Numbered from the stretch's first letter, positions 50,896 to 61,378 are shown. The stretch: DNA of 64,000 bases from Microbacterium mitrae (GCF_008017445.1 NZ_VRSW01000003.1:21514-85513); one strand, 5' to 3'. Notes: generated by a model from the letters alone, not told the origin. Program-made: numbers and translations.

Positions 50896-51645
50896 ATGGA
50901 ATGGTCGATCCAACAGATAGCCAAGCTTTCGGGCACGACGAGCCGCACGCTGCGCCACTACGGCGACGTGGGCTTATTGGTTCCGGCGCGCACCGGCGCC
51001 AACGGCTATCGCTACTACGACGACGACAACCTCGTCACCCTGCAACGCATCTTGCTGCTGCGGGAGATGGGGCTCGGACTCGACAACATTCGCGACGTAT
51101 TGGCGCGCGACGTGAGCGAAGCCACCGCGCTTGAGGGCCACCTTGAATGGCTGCGCGGCGAACAGAATCGCATCGCTCGGCAGATCATTGCGGTCAGATC
51201 GACCCTGCATGCTCGCAAGGAAGGAGTGCCCCTCGTGGCAGAAAACACATTTGATGGCTTTGACCACACCCAGTACAAGGATGAGGTCGAGCAGCGCTGG
51301 GGAGCCGACGCCTACCGTCGCTCCGACGCGTGGTGGCGCGGCATGTCAGACGCCGAGAAGCAGACGTGGCAGGCTGATGTTTCGGCGCTCGGCGCGGACT
51401 GGACGGCCGCAGCCGCGCGGGGGATTGACCCCGCGAGTGACGAGGCCCAGCAGCTCGCCGCGCGTCACGTCGCGTGGCTGACGTCGATTCCCGGAACCCC
51501 GGCCGGCGACGGCGGCGACGTCGCCGCCTACGTGCTGGGCCTGGGTGAAATGTACGTGGCCGACCCGCGCTTCGCCGCCAACTACGGCGACACGGCCGGC
51601 GCCGAGTTCGTGCGCGACGCCCTCGCGCTCTACGTCGCGGAGTGA
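50896..51645 (+). CDS. MerR-family regulator with TipAS-like domain
   Basis: This 249-residue protein has a MerR winged helix (residues 1-70: WSIQQIAKLSGTTSRTLRHYGDVGLLVPAR and GYRYYDDDNLVTLQRILLLREMGL) and a C-terminal TipAS-type antibiotic-recognition domain (about 120-249) with YKDEVEQRWGADAYRRSD. It binds as an autoactivator at the 19-bp-spacer promoter upstream. The start is ATG 50896 after AAAGGA. The effector is unknown. Confidence 0.88.
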   Translation: MEWSIQQIAKLSGTTSRTLRHYGDVGLLVPARTGANGYRYYDDDNLVTLQRILLLREMGLGLDNIRDVLARDVSEATALEGHLEWLRGEQNRIARQIIAVRSTLHARKEGVPLVAENTFDGFDHTQYKDEVEQRWGADAYRRSDAWWRGMSDAEKQTWQADVSALGADWTAAAARGIDPASDEAQQLAARHVAWLTSIPGTPAGDGGDVAAYVLGLGEMYVADPRFAANYGDTAGAEFVRDALALYVAE

Positions 51646-51735
51646 GCCGCCGTTATGATCCCGCGCTGACTCGCGCCGTGGTTTCGGGGTTTCGTGGTTC
51701 CGGGGTGCCGCATGCGGAAGCGGGTTCGTTTCCTT

Positions 51736-51815
51736 GGTTCTGCAGGAATAACGCGTGTGCTGGCGATGCTGACCTGGGGTTTTTTCACCGGGGTGTGAGT
51801 TTTTCCTGCAGAACC
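51736..51815. repeat. Palindrome B2 (80 bp)
   Basis: Starts GGTTCTGCAGGAA and ends with its exact reverse complement TTCCTGCAGAACC. The interior has a GGGGTTTTTTCACCGGGG core. Confidence 0.85.
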
Positions 51816-51928
51816 GGGGCTGGAACCGCGTGTGCCGCTGGCGCGGTTCGGTCCGTGGTTCCGTGGTTCCGTGGTTCCGGTTCCGGGGTTCCGCAGTTCG
51901 GCGGTGCCGCATCCGGAGGCGTTTCCTC

Positions 51929-52008
51929 GGTTCTGCAGGAATAACGTGCTTGCTGGCGAAGCTGACCTGGGGTTTTCTCGCCGGGGCGTGAGTTTTTCCT
52001 GCAGAACC
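51929..52008. repeat. Palindrome B3 (80 bp)
   Basis: Same 13-bp perfect ends and core as B2, differing at about ten interior positions. Confidence 0.85.
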
Positions 52009-52076
52009 CGGACCGGAAACTCGGGGCTGCTGGCGCGTTCCGGTCCCGTGGTGCAGGCGGATCGGGGCGTTTCCTT

Positions 52077-52156
52077 GGTTCTGCAGGAATAACGCGTGTG
52101 CTGGCGATTTTGACCGGGGGTTTTCTCATCGGGGTGTGAGTTTTTCCTGCAGAACC
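52077..52156. repeat. Palindrome B4 (80 bp)
   Basis: Same ends and length as B2. The core is TGACCGGGGGTTTTCTCATC-like, closest to the reverse complement of B1. Confidence 0.85.
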
Positions 52157-52358
52157 GGGGCTGGAACCGTGGGTGCGGCTGGCCGCGAGTGCTGGCTACT
52201 GGCGCGTAGGGGATTCGGTTGTTCCGCCCGGCCTCACGCGTTCCGTTCGGGGTTCCGCCCCGGCCGGGGCCTGTGTCATGGTTCCGTTCGCGGGCAATCG
52301 CGGGGGCGCTGGTGCAATCTATTCTGCGGGCGGTGGCGCGGCATCGTAGGCTGGTTCC

Positions 52359-52964
52359 GTGCTGCTCTCTGATCGCGATATTCAGGCTGAACTGACCGCT
52401 GGCCGCATTGGTCTTGAACCGAGTGATGCGGCGATGATTCAGCCGTCGAGCGTCGACGTGCGTCTCGACCGATACTTTCGGTTGTTCGACAACCACAAGT
52501 ACCCGTTCATCGATCCCGCTGAAGACCAGCCCGAGCTCACGCACCTCATCGAGGTCGACCCGAAAGAGCCGTTCATCCTGCACCCCGGCGAGTTCGTGCT
52601 CGGCTCCACCTACGAGCAGGTCACCCTGCCCGACAATATTGCGGCGCGTCTCGAAGGTAAGTCGTCACTCGGGCGGCTCGGGTTGCTGACCCACTCCACG
52701 GCCGGCTTCATCGACCCCGGATTCTCCGGTCACGTGACCCTTGAGCTGTCGAATGTGGCGACCTTGCCGATCAAGCTCTGGCCCGGAATGAAGATCGGCC
52801 AGTTGTGCTTCTTCCAGCTGTCCTCGCCCGCGATCAACCCCTACGGAGCCGGTGCCTACGCCAACCGGTACCAGGGACAGCGCGGGCCGACCGCATCGCG
52901 TTCGTTCCAGAACTTCCACCACACCGACGTCAGCGTGACCGACGCCGGCGCCCCCGGCAACTAA
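52359..52964 (+). CDS. dcd: dCTP deaminase (probably bifunctional Dcd:Dut)
   Basis: This 201-residue trimeric enzyme makes dUTP, and in actinobacterial/mycobacterial homologues dUMP, from dCTP. Motifs include [12 protein letters not shown] at the start, [34 protein letters not shown] with the catalytic Glu region following (GHVTLEL), and [13 protein letters not shown] near the end. It starts at GTG 52359, directly after a GGTTCC. It stands alone between two repeat islands. Confidence 0.92.
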   Translation: MLLSDRDIQAELTAGRIGLEPSDAAMIQPSSVDVRLDRYFRLFDNHKYPFIDPAEDQPELTHLIEVDPKEPFILHPGEFVLGSTYEQVTLPDNIAARLEGKSSLGRLGLLTHSTAGFIDPGFSGHVTLELSNVATLPIKLWPGMKIGQLCFFQLSSPAINPYGAGAYANRYQGQRGPTASRSFQNFHHTDVSVTDAGAPGN

Positions 52965-53163
52965 TAGCCGGCCGCAATCCGGACTCGCTGGATACTCCGC
53001 CAACACGGCGCCATCGTGGCGTATCTCTATCGCGCCTCGTGACCGGACATGTGGTTCCGGAACCAGGGCGACGGGTTCGGAACCAGGGTGATGGGTTCGG
53101 AGTGGGCGACGGTTTCAGGGCGCGCGTCGGTTTTGACGACCTCTTCGCGCCACGGCGGGCTTC

Positions 53164-53245
53164 CCAAATATCGGCGGCGTGGTTCCGAAACCGCCGTGTC
53201 AGGGTTGTCGACCGGCGCGTCGTGCGCACTGATCCGACATTTGGG
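53164..53245. repeat. Palindrome C3 (82 bp)
   Basis: Ends (C)CCAAATATCGG / CCGACATTTGG(G). The outer arm extends further through TTCCCAAAT and ATTTGGGAA. Confidence 0.8.
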
Positions 53246-53406
53246 AAGGCGCGAGCTGGAACCACGGGGTCGGGCGCGAGCACCTCGTGCATAAGGCTCG
53301 CCCCGAAACCTTGCACGGCACCCGAAACCCCGCATAGCGCCGGAACCAGGGCGACGGTGAGAGGCGTGCGTCGGTTTTGAGGACCCCTTCGCGCGTCCCG
53401 GGCCTC

Positions 53407-53488
53407 CCAAATGTCGGAGGCGTGGTTCCGAAACCGCCGCATGAGCGTTGTCGACCGGCGCGTCGCGCGAACTGCTCCGACATTTGGG
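53407..53488. repeat. Palindrome C4 (82 bp)
   Basis: Perfect 13-bp ends CCCAAATGTCGGA / TCCGACATTTGGG, counting one flanking C. The interior resembles C3. Confidence 0.82.
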
Positions 53489-53635
53489 AAGTCGCGGGCC
53501 GGAACCACGTGGTCGGGTGCGAGGGTCTTTCGCCGATTCCGCGAGCCCACCCGAAACCCCGCCCCGCACACCCGGAACCACGGGGCCGGTCGAGAGCATC
53601 CCCCCGAAACCCACGCCCCAATCGGCGGGAGAATG

Positions 53636-54463
53636 TCAGACGTTAAGCGGAAGATGTGCGAGCTCGTGGGCGCGGCGCGCGTAGCGGGCGCTCTTGTCGT
53701 CGCTCAGCGGCGCACCTTGGCCGGTCGCGTACATGTTCGCGAGTGTGCTGGCGGCGCGCACGCTGCCGGCGTCGGCGGCGCGCAGATACCAGGTGAGGGC
53801 CTTCGCCTCGTCGCGGGTCATGCCGTTGCCGGTCGCGTAGGCTCCGGCGAGGTTCGCCATCGCTCGCGCGTACCCGAGCTTTGCCGCCTGATGCAGGTGG
53901 GTGGTGGCCGCCTCGTCATCGTGCGATCCGCCAAAGCCGGTCGCCTCGTAAACGTAAAGCTCAAACAGTGCTTCGGCCGAGCCTGCGTCGGCGGCCGCCT
54001 GCATCATGGCACGCGCGCGGCCGGGGTTTTTGGCATAGCCGTGACCGCTGGCGAGCATGTACCCGGTGTAGACCATGGCCTCGACGCCCGGCGCGGTTCG
54101 GAGCAACACGTTCAACTGCGACGCGGCGCGAACGTAATGCTCGCTCGTCAGATCGCTCGGCAACAGGTGCACGGCGCGGGCATAGGAGAGTGTGGCGGCG
54201 TGATCACCGCTCGCGGCTGCGACCGCCAGTACGTCGAGTGCCTCGCGCAGTACGGCGGGGTCGCCATCGGCGGTGCGCACCAGGTGACGGCCGAGGTCGC
54301 CCCCGGCGCCAGAAACGCCGCCGTCAAGTGCCTCACGCAACAACGTCGTGATCTCGCCCACCGTCTCGTCCGCCGCAGTCGTGGTTCCGCCGTCGGCTTC
54401 GGCCATCAGTGCGCGCGCTCGAGCCCGCGCGGTGTGCGCGTGCTCCAAAGCGGTCTCGCTCAC
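53636..54463 (-). CDS. Sel1-repeat (TPR-like) protein
   Basis: This 275-residue protein is all alpha-helical. The C-terminal 150 residues contain about four Sel1-type repeats, e.g. YTGYMLASGHGYAKNPGRARAMMQAAADAG and NLAGAYATGNGMTRDEAKALTWYLRAADAG and NMYATGQGAPLSDDKSARYARRA. No signal peptide is seen. Such solenoids serve as protein-protein adaptors; the partner is unknown. It is convergent with dcd. Confidence 0.88.
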   Translation of the reverse strand: MSETALEHAHTARARARALMAEADGGTTTAADETVGEITTLLREALDGGVSGAGGDLGRHLVRTADGDPAVLREALDVLAVAAASGDHAATLSYARAVHLLPSDLTSEHYVRAASQLNVLLRTAPGVEAMVYTGYMLASGHGYAKNPGRARAMMQAAADAGSAEALFELYVYEATGFGGSHDDEAATTHLHQAAKLGYARAMANLAGAYATGNGMTRDEAKALTWYLRAADAGSVRAASTLANMYATGQGAPLSDDKSARYARRAHELAHLPLNV

Positions 54464-54553
54464 GTCGGCCTCCTGATGTGCGATTCACCACACAATAACA
54501 AGTTCGACCCTTTGGTTAACTGTGCGGATGCCCCGACGCACTAAGGTGAGCGC

Positions 54554-55984
54554 ATGAGCAATGAGATGCCCACGAGCCGCAAGATTCCGACTGCGGCGAA
54601 CACCGGGGCCATTGCTCCGATCGGCCTGGAGCTGAATGAAGACCGGACGATCCCCAAGAAGCAGATCTGGTCATGGGCGATGTGGGACTGGGCGACCCAG
54701 CCCTTCAACAGTGTCATTCTGACTTTCGTTTTTGTGTCGCTGTATCTGGTCAGCGACTCGTTTCTCTCGCCCGAGATCGCAGCGCTCGCCGAAGATGCGC
54801 CCGAGAAGCAGCGGGCCCTCGCCGAGCTGAGCGCGACGCTCGGATGGGGCGGAACCATTGCTGGCATTTTCATCGCGGTGCTTGCGCCCGTGCTCGCGCA
54901 GCGCGCCGACGCCGCAGGCCGACGCAAGCGGTGGCTGCTGATCTACACCGGCGCGCTTATCGTCACGATGTTCTTGCTCTATTTCGTGCAGGCAGACCCG
55001 GCGTACTTCATGCTCGGCGTCGTGCTGATCTCCGCCGGAACGGTGTTCAGCGAGCTCGCCGGCGTCAATTACAACGCCATGATCACTCAGATCTCCACCC
55101 CATCGACGGTGGGGCGAATTAGTGGTCTCGGCTGGGGTCTCGGCTACATCGGCGGCATCGTTGCCCTCGTGATCGTGGTGGTGCTGAACACGTTCGACTG
55201 GTTTGGCATGGACACCTCCAACGGTCAGGCCTACCGCCTCATCGGTGTCGGCGCCGCCGTGTGGGCATGCATCTTTGTGATTCCGATGATCCTGAACGTG
55301 CCCGAAACCCCACGCATGCAGTCCAAGCCGCGCGGCGGCAACTGGGTCACCGACTTCTTGCTGAGCTACCGCGACCTCTACCACCACGTGCGCCGCATCT
55401 TCCGCGAGTCGCGCCCCACCTTCTGGTTCTTGGTGGCCTCGGCCGTTTACCGAGATGGGCTCAGTGGCGTCTTTACATTCGGCGCGATTATCGCCGCCCG
55501 GGTGTACGGATTCTCGACCAACGAGGTCATCATCTTCGGCATCGCCGCGAACCTCATCGCGGGAATTGGAACCATCATCGCCGGCCGCTTGGACGACATC
55601 TTCGGCCCCCGCAACGTCATCATCGGCGCTCTGACCGCACTCCTCGGCGCCGGACTGTTGGTGTTCTTCCTGCACGACGCCGGTTCGATCGTGTTCTGGA
55701 TCTGCGGCATGATCCTTTCCGCACTCGTCGGCCCAGTGCAGGCAGCATCGCGTTCGCTGCTCGCCCGCGTGACGCCCGCGGGCCGCGAGGGAGAAATCTT
55801 TGGCCTCTACGCCACCACAGGCCGTGCCGCGAGCTTCCTTGCCGCCATGCTGTGGGCGATCTTTACCAGCGCAATGGGCGCGATCTACTGGGGAATCCTC
55901 GGCATCATGATCGTGGTCGGCGCCGGCCTCGTGCTCATGCTGTTCGTGAAGATGCCGCCGATGGGTTCCCGCGCGACGCGATAG
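54554..55984 (+). CDS. MFS transporter, UMF1 family
   Basis: This 476-residue protein has 12 predicted membrane helices. Its early WAMWDWATQPFNSVILTFVFVSLYLVSD matches the UMF1/ATG22-like MFS signature (WxxYDWANSxY-type). Other loops include AGRRKRWL and GRLDDIFGPRNVI. The substrate is unknown. The first 40 residues are polar and may be cytoplasmic. It starts at ATG 54554, divergent from the Sel1 gene, and ends in a strong terminator. Confidence 0.88.
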   Translation: MSNEMPTSRKIPTAANTGAIAPIGLELNEDRTIPKKQIWSWAMWDWATQPFNSVILTFVFVSLYLVSDSFLSPEIAALAEDAPEKQRALAELSATLGWGGTIAGIFIAVLAPVLAQRADAAGRRKRWLLIYTGALIVTMFLLYFVQADPAYFMLGVVLISAGTVFSELAGVNYNAMITQISTPSTVGRISGLGWGLGYIGGIVALVIVVVLNTFDWFGMDTSNGQAYRLIGVGAAVWACIFVIPMILNVPETPRMQSKPRGGNWVTDFLLSYRDLYHHVRRIFRESRPTFWFLVASAVYRDGLSGVFTFGAIIAARVYGFSTNEVIIFGIAANLIAGIGTIIAGRLDDIFGPRNVIIGALTALLGAGLLVFFLHDAGSIVFWICGMILSALVGPVQAASRSLLARVTPAGREGEIFGLYATTGRAASFLAAMLWAIFTSAMGAIYWGILGIMIVVGAGLVLMLFVKMPPMGSRATR

Positions 55985-56093
55985 CGGAACCACGGATTCG
56001 CGATAGCGGAACCACGGAACTGGCGGGACTGGAACCGCGAGGCTGGAACTGCTGGAACCCGGCGCCGACGGGGCGAGAGCCGTGGCGCAACGA

Positions 56094-56125
56094 CAAAATG
56101 CGGACCCGAGAGGGTCCGCATTTTG
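56094..56125. terminator. Perfect hairpin between MFS and His-rich genes
   Basis: 14-bp arms (CAAAATGCGGACCC and its reverse complement) surround a GAGA loop, with T/A-rich flanks on both sides. It serves both convergent genes and follows a short GGAACCACGG tract (55985-56015). Confidence 0.9.
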
Positions 56126-56143
56126 CTTTCATGGGCTGAGTGC

Positions 56144-56893
56144 TTAACTCTGCTCGCTCGCCCCGCCATTGCGGTGGCGTCCGCGACCTCGGCCGTGGTG
56201 CATGCCGAAACCACGCGGGTGGCCGTGACGGCCCCGCGAGTGATCGCCGTGCTGCTCCGATCCGCAGAACTCTCTATTAACGTCGCTGGCGTGCGGGTGC
56301 TCGGCGTGCGCGTGCTCGGCGTGCGCGTGACGCATGCCGTGACGCATGCCGGGGTGCATTCCATGACGCATGCCGCGCCAGGGGCCGAAGCCGGGCATGC
56401 GCGAGGCCATCCGCTCGCGCATCTGGTCGCGCTTCGTGCGTCGCGCCTCGCGTGCGGCGTCCGCGCCACCGAGAGAGTCGATGAGCGAGGTCAGCGCCTC
56501 GTTGAGAGCGTCACCATGTGCCGCCGGAATAGAGGCGGTGATGATGTCATCAAGTCGTGCGCACTCGGCTTCGCCTGCCGGCGTCAGACGCCATGCCTGA
56601 TCCGTGAACGCGATCCAGCCGCGAGCAGCGAAGGTGGCTGCGACGGAACCGGGCTGTGCGACCTTGACGTCGAGGCTGTGGCGAATGTGCCGAGCGCGTT
56701 CGGCATGATCAATCTCGCCGAGGCGGGCGAGTCGGTCAAGGAGTCGGAACTCGCGCAGGCTGCTGCCCGCATCCGCGAGCGCCCGTTCCGTTGCGTTGGC
56801 CACGAGCGCCTGGGCGTCACGCAAAAGCGGGCCAAGCGAACGATTGTCGCTCGTGGTGGGCGATGAGTCTGGGGGAGTCATGGGGGTGTTCAT
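56144..56893 (-). CDS. MarR-like protein with His-rich C-terminal tail
   Basis: This is a 249-residue protein. Residues about 15-140 are helical with a winged-helix-like core (LREFRLLDRLARLGEIDHAERARHI and WRLTPAGEAECARLDDI). The last 80 residues are extremely rich in His, Met, Gly and Arg (GMRHGMHPGMRHGMRHAH, then GRHGHPRGFGMHHGRGRGRH), a possible metal-binding tail. The start is ATG 56893 after AAAGGA. It is divergent from a MarR gene that also has a His/Gly-rich part, with shared operators between them. Metal sensing is inference. Confidence 0.75.
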   Translation of the reverse strand: MNTPMTPPDSSPTTSDNRSLGPLLRDAQALVANATERALADAGSSLREFRLLDRLARLGEIDHAERARHIRHSLDVKVAQPGSVAATFAARGWIAFTDQAWRLTPAGEAECARLDDIITASIPAAHGDALNEALTSLIDSLGGADAAREARRTKRDQMRERMASRMPGFGPWRGMRHGMHPGMRHGMRHAHAEHAHAEHPHASDVNREFCGSEQHGDHSRGRHGHPRGFGMHHGRGRGRHRNGGASEQS

Positions 56894-56936
56894 GGGAGTC
56901 CTTTCGTGGATCGCAGAACCTTTCGCGATCTCAATG

Positions 56937-56997
56937 CATGTCATATTGCATGTATGTACTATGACATGCGAATTCATTCCATGTCAAGTTGCATGTA
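56937..56997. promoter_or_regulatory. Paired operators between two MarR-like genes
   Basis: Two 18-bp sites, CATGTCATATTGCATGTA (56937) and CATGTCAAGTTGCATGTA (56980), match at 16 positions and lie 43 bp apart. A reverse copy TGACATGC lies between them. This A/T-rich island in the divergent spacer probably binds the MarR-like protein(s) and controls both promoters. Confidence 0.75.
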
Positions 56998-57007
56998 ATC
57001 TGGAGGG

Positions 57008-57535
57008 ATGAACAAGCCGGGAGATCAAGAGATCGACGCGATCGCGGCGGCTCTCGCCGCGATGCGATCCGGGCGAGGCGGCCCGCGAGGCCTGCACCCT
57101 GGCTGGGGCCCCGGCATGCGAGGTGGCCCGTTTGCTCACCGCGGTCACCCCGCCGCCGAGTCGGACGATCATCGCGCGCACGGCGGTCGCCACGCCGCGG
57201 GCCCCGCCCGCATGCGCATGCTTGATGCGCTCGCCGCATCAAAAGAACCCATGTCGATTAGCGAGATCGCCGAGGTGGTCGGTGTCGATCAGCCGCGCGC
57301 CTCCCGCCTCGTGCAGCAGGCTGAAATGATGGGGCTCGTGTTGCGGGAGGCTGACCCTCAAGATGCGCGTCGAACCCGCGTCGCGCTGACTGATCAGGGT
57401 CGCAAGGCGGTCGCGTTCATGCGAAACGATCGCCGCGATCGCATCGGCGCCACCCTCGAGCAGTTCACGCCGCAAGAGCGCGCAGACTTCGCGCGGCTCT
57501 TCACCAAGTTCGCCACCGCCTGGTCGTCGCGCTAG
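57008..57535 (+). CDS. MarR-family regulator with Gly/His-rich N-terminal region
   Basis: This 175-residue protein starts with an unusual Gly/Pro/His/Arg-rich stretch (about 20-60: SGRGGPRGLHPGWGPGMRGG, then HRGHPAAESDDHRAHGGRH). A classical MarR winged helix follows (MSISEIAEVVGVDQPRASRLVQQAEMMGLV and READPQDARRTRVALTDQG). GGAGG is only one base from ATG 57008, so the true start could be internal (e.g. codon 19) or the message leaderless. It is divergent from the His-rich MarR-like gene. Confidence 0.85.
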   Translation: MNKPGDQEIDAIAAALAAMRSGRGGPRGLHPGWGPGMRGGPFAHRGHPAAESDDHRAHGGRHAAGPARMRMLDALAASKEPMSISEIAEVVGVDQPRASRLVQQAEMMGLVLREADPQDARRTRVALTDQGRKAVAFMRNDRRDRIGATLEQFTPQERADFARLFTKFATAWSSR

Positions 57536-57720
57536 CTCAGCTCGCGACCCTGGATTTCCCTCGTGCGCAGCCCCGCACGAAGCGGAACCAAGCACGCCCG
57601 CGTGGGTTTTTTCCGCCGCCGTGTTCCGTCTCGCCACCGGCCCCGTGGTTCCGCCTCGCCACCGGCCTCGTGGTTCCGCGGCTGAACCGCCTTTCCTGAG
57701 TGCCAGCTTTGTGTTTTCAA
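57536..57720. repeat. Spacer with GGTTCC repeats downstream of MarR gene
   Basis: About 180 bases without a gene. Two direct repeats of GTGGTTCCGCCTCGCCACCG type (about 57630-57680) stand in it. No palindrome element is seen here. Confidence 0.65.
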
Positions 57721-57721
57721 A

Positions 57722-57797
57722 GTTGAGCCAGAACATGTCAAGTTTGTCTTGACAATTCGAGAAGGCCGGATTTAACATTGAGTCATCAAGGCTCAAG
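57722..57797 (+). promoter_or_regulatory. dnaK promoter with two HAIR elements (HspR sites)
   Basis: HspR binds CTTGAGT-N7-ACTCAAG. Two matches are present: GTTGAGC-N7-TGTCAAG (57722-57742, weaker) and ATTGAGT-N7-GCTCAAG (57777-57797, strong). Between them lie -35 TTGACA (57749-57754) and -10 TAACAT (57773-57778), so the repressor would flank and cover the promoter. Confidence 0.82.
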
Positions 57798-57908
57798 TCT
57801 TGAGAAACCCCTCGCCAATACGGTGAGGTCACAGATTTAGGCTGCGGCCCAGAAAGGGCGAGCCGCCGCCTGCAGGGTGAAAGCTGCTAGGCACGAAAGG
57901 AAAAACAA

Positions 57909-59768
<1,860 letters not shown>

Positions 59769-59776
59769 GAGGAACC

Positions 59777-60370
59777 ATGTCGGACGAGAAGGATTTCGAC
59801 CCCACATCGTCGAATGCTTCGTCCGCAGAGCAGGGGTCGGAGGCTCACGCCTCCGGCCCCGCTTCGCAGGACGACGAGTTGACGGTTGACGACATCCTCG
59901 GCGCGCCGCAAAGCGCCGATGCTGCCGCCGCGGCAGACGCGGCGGTGACAGATGCCGAGAACACGATGCTCAACGACCTCAAGCGACTGCAGGCAGAGTA
60001 TGCAAACTACCGTCGTCGCACGGAAGAGCAGCGGGAGATTGAAAAACAGCGCACCAAGGGTGACGTTGTGAAGTCTCTCCTGCCGGTGCTGGACGACTTG
60101 GACCGTGCGGAGAAGCACGGCGACCTCACTGAGGGCAGCGCTTTTGCTGTCATTGCGGACAAGGTTCGCGCGCTCGTCACCCGTCAGGGTGTTGAGACGT
60201 ACGGCGCCGTGGGCGATGCATTCGACCCCCAGCGCCACGAAGCGATCTTCCAGCAGCCCACCCCGGGCGTCACGGAAATCACCATCATCGACGTCGTCGA
60301 GGTGGGATACCGGCTCGGTGACGTGGAGCTGCGCCCCGCCAAGGTCGTCGTTGCTGTTCCCGCCGAATAG
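59777..60370 (+). CDS. grpE: Nucleotide exchange factor GrpE
   Basis: This 197-residue co-chaperone releases ADP from DnaK. A disordered acidic first 65 residues, a coiled-coil (NDLKRLQAEYANYRRRTEEQREIEK) and the beta wing with DAFDPQRHEAIFQQPTPG and DVELRPAKVVVA are visible. It follows dnaK by 8 bases. Confidence 0.96.
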   Translation: MSDEKDFDPTSSNASSAEQGSEAHASGPASQDDELTVDDILGAPQSADAAAAADAAVTDAENTMLNDLKRLQAEYANYRRRTEEQREIEKQRTKGDVVKSLLPVLDDLDRAEKHGDLTEGSAFAVIADKVRALVTRQGVETYGAVGDAFDPQRHEAIFQQPTPGVTEITIIDVVEVGYRLGDVELRPAKVVVAVPAE

Positions 60371-60387
60371 GCGAAAGAGAGAATCAT

Positions 60388-61371
60388 ATGGCGAGCCAGG
60401 ACTGGTTCGACAAGGACTTCTATAAGGTCCTCGGTGTCGACAAGAGCGTCACCGAAGCTGACCTGAAGAAGACCTACCGCAAGCTTGCGCGCAAGTATCA
60501 CCCCGACTCCAATCAGGGTGATGCGAGCGCCGAGGCGAAGTTCAAAGAGATCAGCGAAGCGTATTCGGTGCTGAGCGATACCGAACAGCGGGCCGAGTAC
60601 GACCAGATCCGCGCCATGGGCTCCGGAGCCCGGTTTACCTCGGGTGGCCGCAGTGGTCAGCCGGGCGGGTTTGAAGACGTCTTCAGTGGTTTTGGTCGCA
60701 CGTCTCGCGGCCAGCAGCAGACCAACTTTGAAGACATCTTCGCGATGTTTAATCAAGACCCGATGTCAGACTTCGATGCCCGCTACGGTTCCGGCCGTCG
60801 CACGGGCTTTGGTGGTCCGACGAAGGGTGGCGATTTCACCGCGCGCACCACGATCGACTTCACCACGGCGGTCAAGGGTGAGACCATCACCCTCGCCGGT
60901 GAAGACGGACACCCGTTCAAGGTCAAGATTCCCGCCGGCGTCGCCGATGGTCAAAAGATTCGGTTGCGCGGACGCGGACGCCCGTCGCCCAATGGCGGCG
61001 AAAACGGCGACATCGTTGTGACGGTCGCGGTGCGCAAGCACCCGGTTTTCGAACGCGATGGCCTGAACCTCAAGGTGACCGTTCCGGTGACCTTCACGGA
61101 GGCCGCACTCGGCGCGACCATCGAGGTTCCGACCCTCGGCGGCGACCCCGTCAAGCTCAAGGTTGCACCCGGCACCCCGTCGGGTCGCACCATGCGCGTC
61201 AAGGGGCGCGGCGTACACACGGCCAAGGGCACGGGCGACTTGCTCGCCTCGGTGCAGGTCGTGGTTCCGTCCCACCTTGAAGGCGAAGCCAAGGCTGCGC
61301 TTGAGGCGTTTGCCGCGGCGGAACCAAAAGAGAATCCGCGAGCAGAACTGCTCGCTAAGGCACGCGCCTAG
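60388..61371 (+). CDS. dnaJ: DnaJ-type co-chaperone without zinc finger (CbpA-like)
   Basis: This is a 327-residue J protein. The J domain (10-75) has the HPD motif at residues 38-40. A Gly/Phe-rich segment follows (about 80-130) and then the two C-terminal beta domains (VKIPAGVADGQKIRLRGRG). The four CxxCxGxG zinc repeats of classical DnaJ are absent, so it is the DnaJ2/CbpA type found in actinobacterial dnaK operons. It stimulates DnaK ATPase. It follows grpE by 17 bases. Confidence 0.95.
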   Translation: MASQDWFDKDFYKVLGVDKSVTEADLKKTYRKLARKYHPDSNQGDASAEAKFKEISEAYSVLSDTEQRAEYDQIRAMGSGARFTSGGRSGQPGGFEDVFSGFGRTSRGQQQTNFEDIFAMFNQDPMSDFDARYGSGRRTGFGGPTKGGDFTARTTIDFTTAVKGETITLAGEDGHPFKVKIPAGVADGQKIRLRGRGRPSPNGGENGDIVVTVAVRKHPVFERDGLNLKVTVPVTFTEAALGATIEVPTLGGDPVKLKVAPGTPSGRTMRVKGRGVHTAKGTGDLLASVQVVVPSHLEGEAKAALEAFAAAEPKENPRAELLAKARA

Positions 61372-61378
61372 CGTGATT

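Larger units (their letters stand above)
51646..52358. repeat. Intergenic island with three B palindromes and GGTTCC arrays
   Basis: A 713-base gene-free spacer. Three 80-bp B elements (51736, 51929, 52077) alternate with tandem GTGGTTCCG tracts, with the densest run at 51857-51895. The spacer ends in a final GGTTCC right before the dcd start. Confidence 0.85.
52965..53635. repeat. Intergenic island with two C palindromes and motif tract
   Basis: A 671-base gene-free spacer between convergent genes. It holds C3 and C4 in two duplicated blocks of about 180 bp, the 5' parts of which share a GACCTCTTCGCGC-type segment. Many GGAACC copies lie at 53050-53110, 53255-53350 and 53500-53590. Confidence 0.85.

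Noticed and set aside
51630..52583. Long minus-strand ORF through the B-element island
   Set aside because: Consists of translated repeats; no start signals or family match.
53411..54544. Plus-strand 377-codon ORF opposite the Sel1 gene
   Set aside because: Antisense shadow; the Sel1 repeats on the minus strand are clear.
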